64,000 bases of DNA from Trichomonas vaginalis G3 (GCF_026262505.1 NC_067203.1:18705411-18769410); one strand, 5' to 3'; counted from the first letter of the stretch, positions 9,478 to 19,172 are shown. Notes: generated by a model from the sequence alone, not told the origin. Program-made: numbers and translations.

Positions 9478-12400
9478 TCAGAACTTCAACTTACGAATAA
9501 AGCTTGTTTTAGTCGTTATTGAGAAGTTAAACTTCTCCTCAAAGCAAGGTTGACATGACTTACATAAGTCAAATCCAATCTCTTGACCATCATGAAGTGC
9601 TTTGTAAAGTTTCATTAAACTGAACTCAGAGTCTTTGTCATATGTTCCTTGCGGAACCATTAAACCTTTATCTTCATCATAGAAACACTGAACAGAGTCA
9701 GGAAACATTTCATTTGCTGTTAAAGCAAGAACGTCTTGTTTTACACCTTTACAACGTGCATGAAATGCAACTTCATTTAAATCATTCGTGAGTAAGTCTA
9801 TGTAAGTCTTCTTTCCACAAAATATTGACTTGTATGCTAAACTTTGTTTTCCAGGTGTTATTTCTGCGAAGTCAGAATGAAATTGACCAAGGTTTTTACC
9901 AATGAGAACTCTTCCATAACGTTTCTCAAACTCTTCAGCTAAACGAGGGATATCTTCATTGTAGAGATGCATACTGTCCGTATCGCTATAAAAGATGTCC
10001 ATTCCTAAGTCCTCAGCAGTACAGAATACTTCACACATTATTCTCTTCGACATAGACAGAATGTTAACACCAAGTGGACAGAAGTTAAAGTGTCTGCAAA
10101 TGCTTTTCGTTAGCTTGAAATAGTTTTATCTGAACCATCCAAACCTTCGAACTTCACTATATGGTTGTAGTTTCTGATGGCATATCTTATAGCATCTTTG
10201 TCATTTACTATGGTTATTTTTGACTCAATAGGAGATAGAATAGTTTTGCCATAAATACTGTTCAGAATGAGTTTTATATTTTCTTGCAAAGGATTTCCTT
10301 CTTTCTTATACTTTAACCTTAACTCAAACAACTTCTTTACTTCATCTCTTATTCTAATATCTCTGTTTCCATCGTAATAGTATCCTTGCAACACTTCACA
10401 TTTGACACCTTGATATTTTATGAGGTCTTGTAATGTTATATGGTCAACATACATTAAACAGCAAGTGTTTGAACTTCTGGGAACGTTAAGTTCTGGATTT
10501 AGTTCAGGGTCACAAACTATTAAAGGAAAGTGTCTATGTATTCCAATCTCTGTTATCTTAATGAGAACAAAGAAGCCAGACATAAACTTTTCACCAATGG
10601 GTTCCTTTTGGTCGTCATCGAATAAATGTCTCATGAGATACTCTGTGCTTAACATTTCTTTCTTCATAACCTTTGGAATTCCTTCTAAAGTATAAAGTCT
10701 CGCAATAGCTGAGGGATATAATGAAACAGCGTCGAAATCAGCAATGAGTTTCTTTTCGCTCTTTTGTTTCATGTTATCTGACAACATACATCTTCCACCT
10801 TGAATGCATCTCGAAATAAACTCTCTTGGTTTATTTGAGAGGTCATATAAATTTCCATTCGGGAAGTACACTCTGTTCTCAAATAATTTGTTAGCAATTG
10901 AACAAATGCTAACGTAGTCATAAACGTTTAAATCAAATTCTTTTAATAAGTCATTTCTGAACTTTACAAATCCTTCTCTTAAAATTCTTACATCTTGTTT
11001 GCAATAGAATGTGCTATACTTTTCTAAGTCGAAGTGGTTCTCATCTATTCTGCAGTTTTCGATTAAATCTATGTTTTTCATGAATGTATCCGCATCCTGG
11101 ATAAACTTACACGCTTCAGAAATGACACCAGTTCTGTTGTCATTTGCTAACAAAACACTGCTGTAGTAGTTGTATGGAAATACTCTTTCGGTCCTGTTTG
11201 TAAGTTAAACATAGCAGGAAATAGTTTAAGCTTCTTATTTATAACACTGTAAGAGTCTTTTATAATAATTGCCCTTCCTTTATATAAGCCAGTTATTTGC
11301 ATTGTTCGTGAACCTTTAATGATGGGAGTTCCTTTCACTTCTGTCATGTGTCTTAAGATGAAGTTTATGTCATAACTGAGGTTATGGAAATATATTAAAC
11401 TCTTGTCAGGAAGTCGCTCCAAAAATTCTGTTGCACAGTTCTGACCCCAAATGCTTTCACTCACTGAACCATCTTCACTGTCATAACAAATGTTAAAGGC
11501 TTTATGAACTCCATCAGTACTGCACTCAAAGTCAGCAAAGAAAACGTGCTCAGGAATGAACTTGCACTTATTTTTATTTACTTCTTTTGACTCGGCTTTC
11601 TTCTTCAGTTGTACACAATACTTTGGAGCATATGTCAAATCTTTAAATGGTGCAAGGTTCTGTTTATATAAGTCAGTCGTATATGTGAAAAGTTCTCCAT
11701 AAGAAATAGGTTCGAAATATTTGCACACCCACAATGTTTTCATAACATCCCATAACGGTGTTGTTCTATCATAACGAACTACATATTTGTTCTCTCTCTT
11801 TGTATAAATCTTCATCTGTTTCTCAATGTTCATTCCACCACACTCCTTCAAGATTTCTATATAGTTGCGAATGAAATATGTTGTCATTGGTAATCTTTCA
11901 TTTAGCATGTAGTGGTCTTCAACAAGAAGTAAGTCAATAGTTCGAACAGTTTCACATTCTTTTGGTATGTATCTCTTTATTTCATTATGTCTTGAGTCAT
12001 TGAAGTAACCAATGGTAACATTAAATGCTATACCTGTTGCGTCAGAAATTTCTTGTACTTTACTTTGAGGAAAGTCTCTAACACGAATGACTTCTCTCAT
12101 GTGGTCAATAGTTTCTTCATTTACTCCAGCCTGAATGCAAGCATAAACGAAGCAGTTATCTTCTGTCATAAGTGTTGCAGTTCTTTTGTTCAGTTCATTG
12201 AAGATTTGGTAGCGTTCAAGATTTATAGGTAATGTGCAAAGATACTTCCAGAACTGACCGCTTCTCTTCTTATAAAACTTCTTTTCACCATTATCTTTCC
12301 AAAAGCTTTCTATAAGTGCTGGGTTTCCTGTTTGCTTAAGAGCTTCCAAAATGGCTTTCTGGTCATTTGTCAGTGTGCTTTCATCTCTATATGGTCTCTT

Positions 12401-12763
12401 TTTTGGTTTGCCTTTCTTTACATCTGACATCGTTAAGCCTTCATATTCTGTTAAATCATACATCTTTATTTCAGTAAGATTCTTTATGTTTGTCAAGAAG
12501 AAGTCATAGTGCATTTCAACAATACCTGCAGCATTTGCTTCTATCTCTGATATAAAGTTCTCCTTCAAGAGCTGATGTAGTAATGTTCCATAAGGAATGT
12601 ATGCAATGAACTTTGCGTCATATGGGATTGTAATATATTCAGGGTTTCTTTCATCGTCAATGGGTCTATCTTTGTTAAAATGCATGTTTCTCAGTTTTAC
12701 TTGAGTTTTAAACAGCTCACGGAAACGTTCTGGGAAAGAGTCATAGTAAATGTAGTCAGACAT
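9478..12763 (-). pseudogene. Maverick protein-primed DNA polymerase B, two frameshifts
   Basis: About 1,095 codons split into three frames. Piece 1 (12763-11147) has the 3'-5' exonuclease motifs ExoI (FADFECS) and ExoII (HNLSYDINFIL). The frame changes near 11178 in a short T run of the coding strand. Piece 2 (to about 10110) has ExoIII (YCKQDVRIL), polymerase motif A (DFDAVSLYPSAI) and motif B (KLILNSIYGK). The frame changes again near 10116-10130. Piece 3 (to 9478) has motif C (YSDTDSMHLY). All catalytic motifs remain, so the damage is probably recent. This polymerase normally copies the element from a protein-linked end. The ATG at 12763 has a TCATTGTAAAG initiator 11 bases upstream. Confidence 0.92.
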
Positions 12764-12776
12764 GTCTTTACAATGA
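12764..12776 (-). promoter_or_regulatory. Inr element of the Maverick polymerase gene
   Basis: On the minus strand TCATTGTAAAGAC directly precedes the ATG, putting the A of TCA about 11 bases upstream. It matches the trichomonad TCA-Y-T/A initiator and suggests the element uses host-type core promoters. Confidence 0.55.
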
Positions 12777-12989
12777 AATAAAAAATTTAAAAAATAAAAT
12801 AAGGTTATTTTTTATTTAGTGAGGACGGTAGTGAATTCGTTAGTGAAGTCATTGGTGAAGTCGTTTATGTATCAGACGGTTTTGTAAATATTTAAGGTTA
12901 AGTTGGTGTTATGGTTTCGTAAAGTGTCAAAACCGCTAAGTCGTGTACGGAGGCGCGCAGTGCCACAGTACGCAACTTAGGGATACTAA

Positions 12990-13376
12990 CTTGATAATAG
13001 AAATACTTGTGAGGAGGAGGGATACCCAGGATATATTTGGACTGATAAAATACATGGACCACATTATCCAGATTGTTGTTTATGGAGACCTTCAGCAACT
13101 AAAGCGCCAATTCGAACACTTGTACAAACCCCTGTTAAAACAGCTGTAGAAACAGTAGTACAAACATTTGCTATTACAGCTGAAAAAACATTTGTACAAA
13201 CTCCAGTGAAAACAGTAGTTCCAACCCCAGTTAAAACAGTTGTAGAAACCCCAGTTAAAACAGCTGAAAAAACACCTATTTCTACACCAATTAGAACTTT
13301 GCATGTTCAATCCTTTAGTCGAGAAAACAAAATGAATAAAAAACTTATTGCAGCTCTTTTTATTGCTCATCATTAA
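12990..13376 (+). pseudogene. Relic of a Maverick gene with PVKT repeats
   Basis: An open frame without ATG, running from a TAA at 12987 to TAA at 13374. It begins with a Gly/Tyr/Pro/Cys-rich stretch (GYPGYIWTDKIHGPHYPD) and then has several TPVKT/VETPVKTA units. Upstream in the same frame (12930-12989) an Arg-rich segment is broken by two stops. The Pro/Thr repeat style is like the tail of the protein at 5736-6137. It may be the remains of a small capsid or membrane protein. The cysteine-rich frame on the other strand is only its antisense shadow. Confidence 0.45.
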
Positions 13377-13442
13377 TAATTTCATTCAATTTTTTATAGG
13401 TCCTCAGAATTTTTGAAAAGTTTATTTTTTGAAATAAACTTT

Positions 13443-14621
13443 TCAAAAGTCAAATGGATATGTTACAATTGTAAGTCCAAGTTCATATAATCTTTTTAAT
13501 ATGTCTGCATCTTTGTGATAATCTAAATATGTAGTAACATTTTCCCAAAAATCTTTATTATGTAGATTAGGATTAGCACCATTTTCTACAAGTTTGATAA
13601 CATAATTTTTCTTTGAAGATGCAGCTGCTGCAACAATAGGTAAATGTCCTTTAAAATCTGGAGCATTAAGATCAATATCCTCTGAAATTAAAAAATCAAC
13701 AACATCCCATATATTTTTTTCAAATGCATTATTTAATGTCTCACTTATACTTTTAGGATGATGTGGATAATTATAAAATATATATTTGAAAAATTCCAAA
13801 TCATTTGATTGACTTGCATATAAAAGGATATCAATATGAAAATCTTTAAAATTTGTATCATTAATTATTTCAATTGTTTGTGGAAATTTAGCACACCATG
13901 GGAAAATATCGTAACCATATTTATGCAATAAAAACACTGCATTTAAATTCAAAAAATGAAATATAGAAAATATATAATCATTTGGATTAAATTTAAAATT
14001 TAATCTAGCTCGACTTATAACAAATTCAAACAAATCATGAAAATGTGCTTGAATAATTGTTTCAATACATTCCTTATCAAAATCAACATATCTTAAGCAT
14101 TCATTAATTATATCTATATTTCTTCCCATAATTGCATTTTTTAAACATTTAGTAGTAATTAGTTCATCATAACTCAGATTTGAATTATTCAGTAAGAAAT
14201 AAAATATATTTACTGAACCAAATATACAACTAGCTTCAAGTGGCGTCAAATTTCCAAATGAATAATAATAAATTTTATCAGGTAATCCACGTCTGAAAAT
14301 ATAATCTCGAAAATTTTCAATTGCATCATACAAAATTATTGTTTGTAACTCATCAAGTATTCGACATTGATAAACCGGTTCTTTATCATCAATTAAACAA
14401 GATAGTATAAAATATAAATCTCTTGCCTTATAGTTATACATTTCTAATGATTCAATAAAAGAAGTAAATCTATAAGGTGGGTTAACTTTATATTTAATTA
14501 ATAATATATCTTTTACTCTTTGTGCAAGATCATATAAATCTGTTTCTTCATTAATTGTAAATAATTCATTGAAAAGATTTATATAATCTCGATAAGGTAA
14601 AGAATAATCTTTTTTTGTCAT
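13443..14621 (-). CDS. DUF3447/ankyrin protein carried by the Maverick, copy 1
   Basis: A 392-residue protein with intact frame. Residues 1-100 are the trichomonad N-terminal helical region (LPYRDYINLFNELFTINEE...), about 125-270 contain the DUF3447 hallmark (LTPLEASCIFGSVNIFYFLL, CLKNAIMGRNIDIINECL), and the C-terminal 100 residues hold degenerate ankyrin units (FKGHLPIVAAAASSKKNYVIKLVENGANPNLHNK). Ankyrin repeats bind proteins; no enzymatic domain is present. It is the first of three homologous genes in tandem on the minus strand at the right side of the Maverick, and the only one without an obvious lesion. Confidence 0.85.
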   Translation of the reverse strand: MTKKDYSLPYRDYINLFNELFTINEETDLYDLAQRVKDILLIKYKVNPPYRFTSFIESLEMYNYKARDLYFILSCLIDDKEPVYQCRILDELQTIILYDAIENFRDYIFRRGLPDKIYYYSFGNLTPLEASCIFGSVNIFYFLLNNSNLSYDELITTKCLKNAIMGRNIDIINECLRYVDFDKECIETIIQAHFHDLFEFVISRARLNFKFNPNDYIFSIFHFLNLNAVFLLHKYGYDIFPWCAKFPQTIEIINDTNFKDFHIDILLYASQSNDLEFFKYIFYNYPHHPKSISETLNNAFEKNIWDVVDFLISEDIDLNAPDFKGHLPIVAAAASSKKNYVIKLVENGANPNLHNKDFWENVTTYLDYHKDADILKRLYELGLTIVTYPFDF

Positions 14622-14651
14622 TTTAATATCAATTTAAAAAAATTAATCTCA

Positions 14652-15490
14652 CTACTTACTCATTAGATATTTAATATATTTATATACAATTCGACCCATT
14701 ACTGTATTAGCAAATGTCTTTACATAATTCATGAAATTTGGATCAATTTGAATATTTTTTGAAGTTGACCATATTGATATAATATATCCAATGCTACTAA
14801 ATTAAAAGAATCTCTAATAGTTGTAAGATATAATTTTATTGGGAAAATACCAGTAGTCGAAGAAACTTTCTTCGGGTTTGTTTCGAATAATTTTACAGCA
14901 TATTCAAAGAATTGATGATTATGTGTTTCAATACTAAGTTGAACACTAGTAACATTAATTGTTGGAACTCGTTCTATACAATATCCAATTAGGTCATCAT
15001 TTTTCCCAACTATTGCATCATATAAATGTTGTATTTTAATTGGGATGAAACTATATCTAGGATGACTGCGTAAGTAATAAAATATATTTACAGCACCCAT
15101 TCTACAACTAGCTTCGAGTCCATTTCCAAAATACAAAATACTAAAATACATGGTGTTTGGTAATTTGTCATTCTGTAAAAGATAATCTCTCATTGCATCA
15201 ATATTATCATTCATAATCATATTTGTTATATCATTATCATCATCTCGAAGTGATATCCAATTTACTGGAAATATTATATCACATAATTTTTTATATAAAA
15301 ATCTTAATTTATAACGATATCTAAGAACAATTTGCTCAAGATCTGTTGAAAAAGATAGAGGTGTTGCAAGTTTATATTTTTCAAATAGAATGTTATGTAT
15401 ATAAGGTATCAATAAGTACATGTCATATTCACTATTCAGCTCCCATAAATTTTTGATCACCCATTTAAGATCACTATAATCTTCTGTCAT
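14652..15490 (-). pseudogene. DUF3447/ankyrin protein, copy 2, frameshifted
   Basis: A 253-codon frame from the ATG at 15490 down to 14729 has the same N-terminal region and DUF3447 core (GLEASCRMGAVNIFYYLR, AIVGKNDDLIGYCIE). Near 14757-14765 a run of A residues precedes a premature stop; in the neighbouring frame a plausible coding sequence continues for about 35 codons to TAG at 14652-14654 (ending YIKYLMSK). So either a one-base slip truncated it, or the short form is the real product. The ankyrin C-terminus of copy 1 is missing. Confidence 0.65.
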
Positions 15491-16353
15491 ATTTCAAATC
15501 AAATAAAAAATCAAATATAATTTTCCCATCAACTGACTGACTGACCTAAATAAAGTCAAAAGCATATCCCATTAGAATTATATCTGCTGCTATTGGATAC
15601 ACTCTTTCTATTGGAGTAGTGTCATACCCTTTTTGAAATAAAAGAAAGAATGCTGGCAAATTGTGGGATAAGGCAATTATTTCTGCATGTCTACTTGGAC
15701 GAATCATGTGATTCTCGAGAACCCATTCAAGCAAATTGTGAAAATGTGTTCCAACCATCAAATCAACGCAATCGGTAGTCCAATCACACTCTTTCAGACA
15801 TTCATTAATAATATCTGTATTTCTTCCATAAATTGCTTGTTCTAAACATTTATCTGTAATATAATTATCCTCACATATATCATCAGGTAGATTTAATATG
15901 AAATAAAATATATTTGGTGCACCAAAATGGCAACATGCTTCGAGTGGTGTTAAAGTAAAAGAATTAAAAGAAAGCATACCTGGTAAACTATGTTCTACAA
16001 TATAATTTCTAAACTCTTGAATATTATCATTTATTATTATTTTTCCCAAAGTTGAATCTTCCTTAATATTTAATTTATCCGATGGATTTAATAAATGATA
16101 TAGTTGAGCATACAATTCTTTTGATTTGTAATTACATTCAAGTAAAATCTTCAGAATAAAATTTCTAAATGAATATATATTAAAAACTTTATTGTTTCGT
16201 ACCGAAATGGCTAACAAAAAGTGACAGAAAACCTTAAATTGCGCGGCAATTTTAATTAAAAAAATAAACATTAATTTTTGTGATTGATATTATGCATTTT
16301 ATTTATATTATATAAGATTTAAATTTAGGGGAAAAATTGGAAAAAAAATAAGA

Positions 16354-16609
16354 TTGGAAGTCTTTAGGTAAGAAGGAAAGGGCAAGAGATATATAGTGTA
16401 CCTATATACCTCTTGCCCTTTCATTCTAAGTAGAAATGGGAGAAACTTTGTCCGCATCATAAGTTATGCGGACAAAGTTTCTCCGATTTCTAATGGGAAT
16501 TGCAGGCTATGAGGCACTGATATATAATCAGTACCTCATAGCCTACAATTCCCCTTATTAGACTTCCAAACTTTGAGTTAATGTCTTGACATTAACTCAA
16601 AGTTTGGAA
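16354..16609. repeat. Array of four adjacent long hairpins
   Basis: Hairpin 1: 16376-16394 with 16404-16422, one mismatch. Hairpin 2: 16431-16457 with 16466-16492, 27 bp, one mismatch, 8-base loop. Hairpin 3: 16495-16521 with 16527-16553, 27 bp, two mismatches. Hairpin 4: 16564-16584 with 16589-16609, 21 bp perfect, 4-base loop. A further pair, 16354-16363 with 16560-16569, brackets hairpins 1-3. The mismatches of hairpins 1 and 3 are A-C on the plus strand and would be G-U pairs in RNA from the minus strand. The four stems have different sequences, so it is not a simple duplication. Confidence 0.85.
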
Positions 16610-16689
16610 AACTTCTCGTAAGAATCAATCGTCAAAAACCTCGATTGCAGTTATATTCATTGTGTTAAATTTGATTTATTTTGAAATTT

Positions 16690-16959
16690 TTACAAATTAA
16701 ATTTTATATAACATAAAGCGTTATGAATTAGTATTTCCATATGAATTTTATCTCGAAAATAGTAATTCTGTACAGTTATATTTCGGTTAATTTTGGAATT
16801 TCTAGAATACTTTAAGATAGTATGATTATATATAACTCTGCCTTCATGATTATTTTTAGCTTTCGCGCAAATATCAGTTAACTTAACTCCATTATTTGAT
16901 TTTGTGATGGCTTCACAAAGCCAATCAATATCAATCTCTTCTGGAGAATGTCTTCTCAT
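16690..16959 (-). CDS. Small frame inside the nested element, doubtful
   Basis: An 89-codon ATG frame beginning MRRHSPEEIDIDWLCEAI and rich in Asn, Lys and Ile. The first 40 residues look helical and non-random, the rest less so. It lies upstream (minus strand) of the hairpin array, so hairpins would be in its 3' region if transcribed. No family recognised; it may be a remnant of a longer element protein. Confidence 0.35.
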   Translation of the reverse strand: MRRHSPEEIDIDWLCEAITKSNNGVKLTDICAKAKNNHEGRVIYNHTILKYSRNSKINRNITVQNYYFRDKIHMEILIHNALCYIKFNL

Positions 16960-17674
16960 CTAGAATATTTTCAATACTTTACATACAAACATTTTTATTT
17001 CTAAAAAACTTTTTAATTTTTTCTAGGATATATGAATGAAAATAGTTAGAACAAGATTTTGAAGCTCAAAACATTAAAAATTATTAAAGATTTGTATAAT
17101 ATGATTAAAAATGGGAAATAATATGAGGCAATATAAAGGAATATGAATATTAAATAAATATATCTAAATAGAAAGAATCAGAAAAATCAAATTATTGGCG
17201 CCAAAAATGTCACCTTTTTGGTGAGCCATTTCGGTATGAGATATATTAAAAACTTTATATTTATCAAATAAAATAATTTTTACTTTTGCTGCAATTTCTC
17301 CTAAGTTACTCTCATGATTTATTATATATAATTGTTCGATAATATCTAAATAATCTTTATATGGTTTAGAATTTTGAATATTTGTCATCTTTCAACATTT
17401 TTAAAAAAATTAATTATTTCCCAAAAAATATAGAAGACAATTCAACATGAGTCTTTGTTTTTACCCTTGAACATTTTCTCTCATCACTCTATTCAAACTT
17501 CTATCCACCTCCACCAACTGACTGACTGATGACTAACCAAACAATTCAGAAAAAATTCAGAAGAAAAAAACTATCATTTTTTCGAATTTTATTGTTATTT
17601 TTTTCTTACTTCATTCTTACGGGCAATTTCAAAAATTTATAAAATTTTTGAATAGATTCGCTAACCGTTTTATG

Positions 17675-17685
17675 TCACTTCATAT
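17675..17685 (+). promoter_or_regulatory. Inr element before the 17693 gene
   Basis: TCACTTCATAT matches the trichomonad initiator; the A of TCA is 16 bases before the ATG at 17693, which supports that start over the earlier ATG at 17672. Confidence 0.55.
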
Positions 17686-17692
17686 TTCCACA

Positions 17693-18279
17693 ATGTCGGA
17701 AGTCCTCGCGTGCGGCGAAAGTAAGGAAGGTAAAAGCCTTAGTGCAACCCCTGAAAGACTCCCCGATTTTTCCAAATTCCATAGAATGCGTTGTGGTGGA
17801 GAACCCCCAAGAAGAATTGAAGTCTCACTCCATGAGTACCAGGACTTAAAAAAGAGCAATGAGATCCTTCACATCCTGCATCAAGAAGCAGACCTTGAAA
17901 ATACCATACTCAAGAGGTTATTAAGTACTCCGAAAGACGAGATCAAAGTTCAGTGTGGTAATATCAGACTTCATTGTGGTGATATCAGAGTTCCAGATGG
18001 ATACCAAAAACTCATTGATGAACTTGAAGAGAAGATGAAACAACGTGAATATGTGGCATACCAGGACTTCTTTGAAAAATGAAAAAGGATTACAGTAATT
18101 GGTACCCCAGAAGACAATTTCTTTTTTGCCTCATGTGAAAACATGTTCCAAGAGTGGAGAAACCAAGAAAATGAGGAAGCCCGCCCTGCAAAACGGGTTT
18201 ATGTAATGCTCTTCAAATGGTGTCATGGTTGGATGACGATGTATGGCAATTCCAGAACAGTTTTCAAAGAAATCCGTTA
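17693..18279 (+). pseudogene. Maverick right-end protein with in-frame TGA
   Basis: The frame from the ATG at 17693 (MSEVLACGESK...) runs 129 codons to TGA at 18080-18082, then stays open in the same frame for 65 further codons to TAA at 18277-18279, just before the right terminal repeat. The downstream part looks coding (ITVIGTPEDNFFFASCENMF, VYVMLFKWCHGWMTMYGNS). The upstream part has a paired motif (VQCGNIRLHCGDIRV) followed by a helix. GC content is higher than in neighbouring spacers. This is best read as a roughly 194-residue gene with a nonsense codon. No family recognised. Confidence 0.6.
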
Positions 18280-18280
18280 A

Positions 18281-18857
18281 TCCACCAACTGACTGACTGA
18301 CCGTTAAAAAAACTAAACTTAATTTTTTTATTTTTTAATTTTTTTATTTTTTAATTTTTTTATTTGTATTTGTGTTATATGTTTTCCTTTCTACTGTCTT
18401 ATCACTTAAAAACTGATGGAAGTAGTTAGCCCCTATAATTTTTAAGGAGGCTTTATGGTTAATTAATAATTCAGAAGAATTTTTTAATTAACCTATCGGA
18501 TTCCTATGACCATTTCTGCAAAACATTAATAAAAGGGGGCTATTTTACCCTTTTATTATCATATTCATTGATTTATTACAATAGCGAGAAATTTGTTCAT
18601 ATATTGACAATTTCTTTATGAAAATCAATGAATTTCCTTAATTTCTACAATAGTGATAAAATTGCTTAAAATATTTATGATTTCATGTAAGTTGCTTTAG
18701 AATCTTTACACTTATGTTAATTTTGCTTTAGAAAATTAATAATAGTGTGTATTTTGAGGCAATTTCTTTATAAAAATCATATATTTTAGGTTATTTTCTC
18801 ACTCTTGTAAAAATTCGTTTTGCAAAAATGGTCATAGGATCCGGTATATATACTACT
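18281..18857 (-). repeat. Maverick right terminal inverted repeat
   Basis: A 577-bp reverse-complement copy of 2225-2786. The extra length is one additional A/T unit within the poly-T/A tract near 18325-18360. The fold-back pair is 18497-18524 with 18817-18843. Confidence 0.92.
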
Positions 18858-19172
18858 TATTCTTCAAAAATCTAATGCTTGTAATGATTTTGAAAAAGTG
18901 ACAATTTGAATGAACAATTTTGCCAAATCAAGATTGGCAACTAATCAATAGTGTATTGCTTTCTGCTCCCGGGAAAATTGCATATTTCAAGTGTTTTAAC
19001 ATCTTTTATTAAAGAAATTATTCCGATTTGAATTTTTGTCAAATGTCATCATAAACAATTCAATTTTTCTTCATCTCTCTATAAAGTGAATTTTCATAGT
19101 CCAAAGATCTCAAAAACCAAATGTGCTCGTATAAACTATGAAATGTCAATCGGAATTGCGATTAATAAATTG

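Larger units (their letters stand above)
16200..17236. mobile_element. Nested 1.0 kb element with TACCGAAATGGCT ends
   Basis: Both ends read inward TACCGAAATGGCT and then a similar A-rich GTGACA segment (left CTAACAAAAAGTGACA, right CTCACCAAAAAGGTGACA). It interrupts DUF3447 copy 3. The flanking direct repeat ATATATTAAAAACTTTAT lies 7 bases outside the left end and 4 bases outside the right end, so it is not a textbook target duplication. Inside are the hairpin array at 16354-16609 and one small frame (16690-16959). The superfamily is not identified; no transposase is present. Confidence 0.6.
15546..17388 (-). pseudogene. DUF3447 gene, copy 3, split by an insertion
   Basis: The ATG and first 50 or so codons (MTNIQNSKPYKDYLDIIEQL, up to KYKVFNIS) are at 17388-17237. 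The rest of the gene, resuming with NNKVFNIYSFRNFILK and continuing through the DUF3447 core (LTPLEACCHFGAPNIFYFIL, CLEQAIYGRNTDIINECL), is at 16199-15546. Between them lies the element at 16200-17236. The two parts match the colinear N-terminus of copy 1, which shows that this was one gene. An 18-base direct repeat (16175-16192 and 17241-17258) flanks the insertion. It ends without ankyrin units. Confidence 0.8.
2225..18857. mobile_element. Maverick/Polinton DNA transposon, decayed
   Basis: A 16.6 kb element bounded by long terminal inverted repeats that begin AGTAGTATATATACC on each side. The flanks are TATTTC on the left and TATTCT on the right, an imperfect candidate for the 5-6 bp target duplication of this class. 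The cargo is characteristic: FtsK/HerA-type packaging ATPase, double jelly-roll capsid protein, a possible penton-like protein and protein-primed family B DNA polymerase. No retroviral-type integrase and no adenain-like protease were found, and most core genes carry disabling lesions. The element also carries three DUF3447/ankyrin genes and two nested insertions. It is inserted between URM1 (97 bp from its start) and the VPS9-like gene (327 bp before its start). Confidence 0.93.

Noticed and set aside
13092-13385. Cys-rich frame on the minus strand that looks like a repeat protein
   Set aside because: It is the exact antisense of the PVKT-repeat frame; the cysteine pattern comes from the complement of the Thr/Val codons.
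16354-16609. CRISPR-like array
   Set aside because: Units are hairpins with different sequences, not direct repeats with spacers; the genome is eukaryotic.
16354-16609. tRNA or tRNA-like cloverleaf
   Set aside because: Stems are far longer than tRNA arms and no A/B box was seen.
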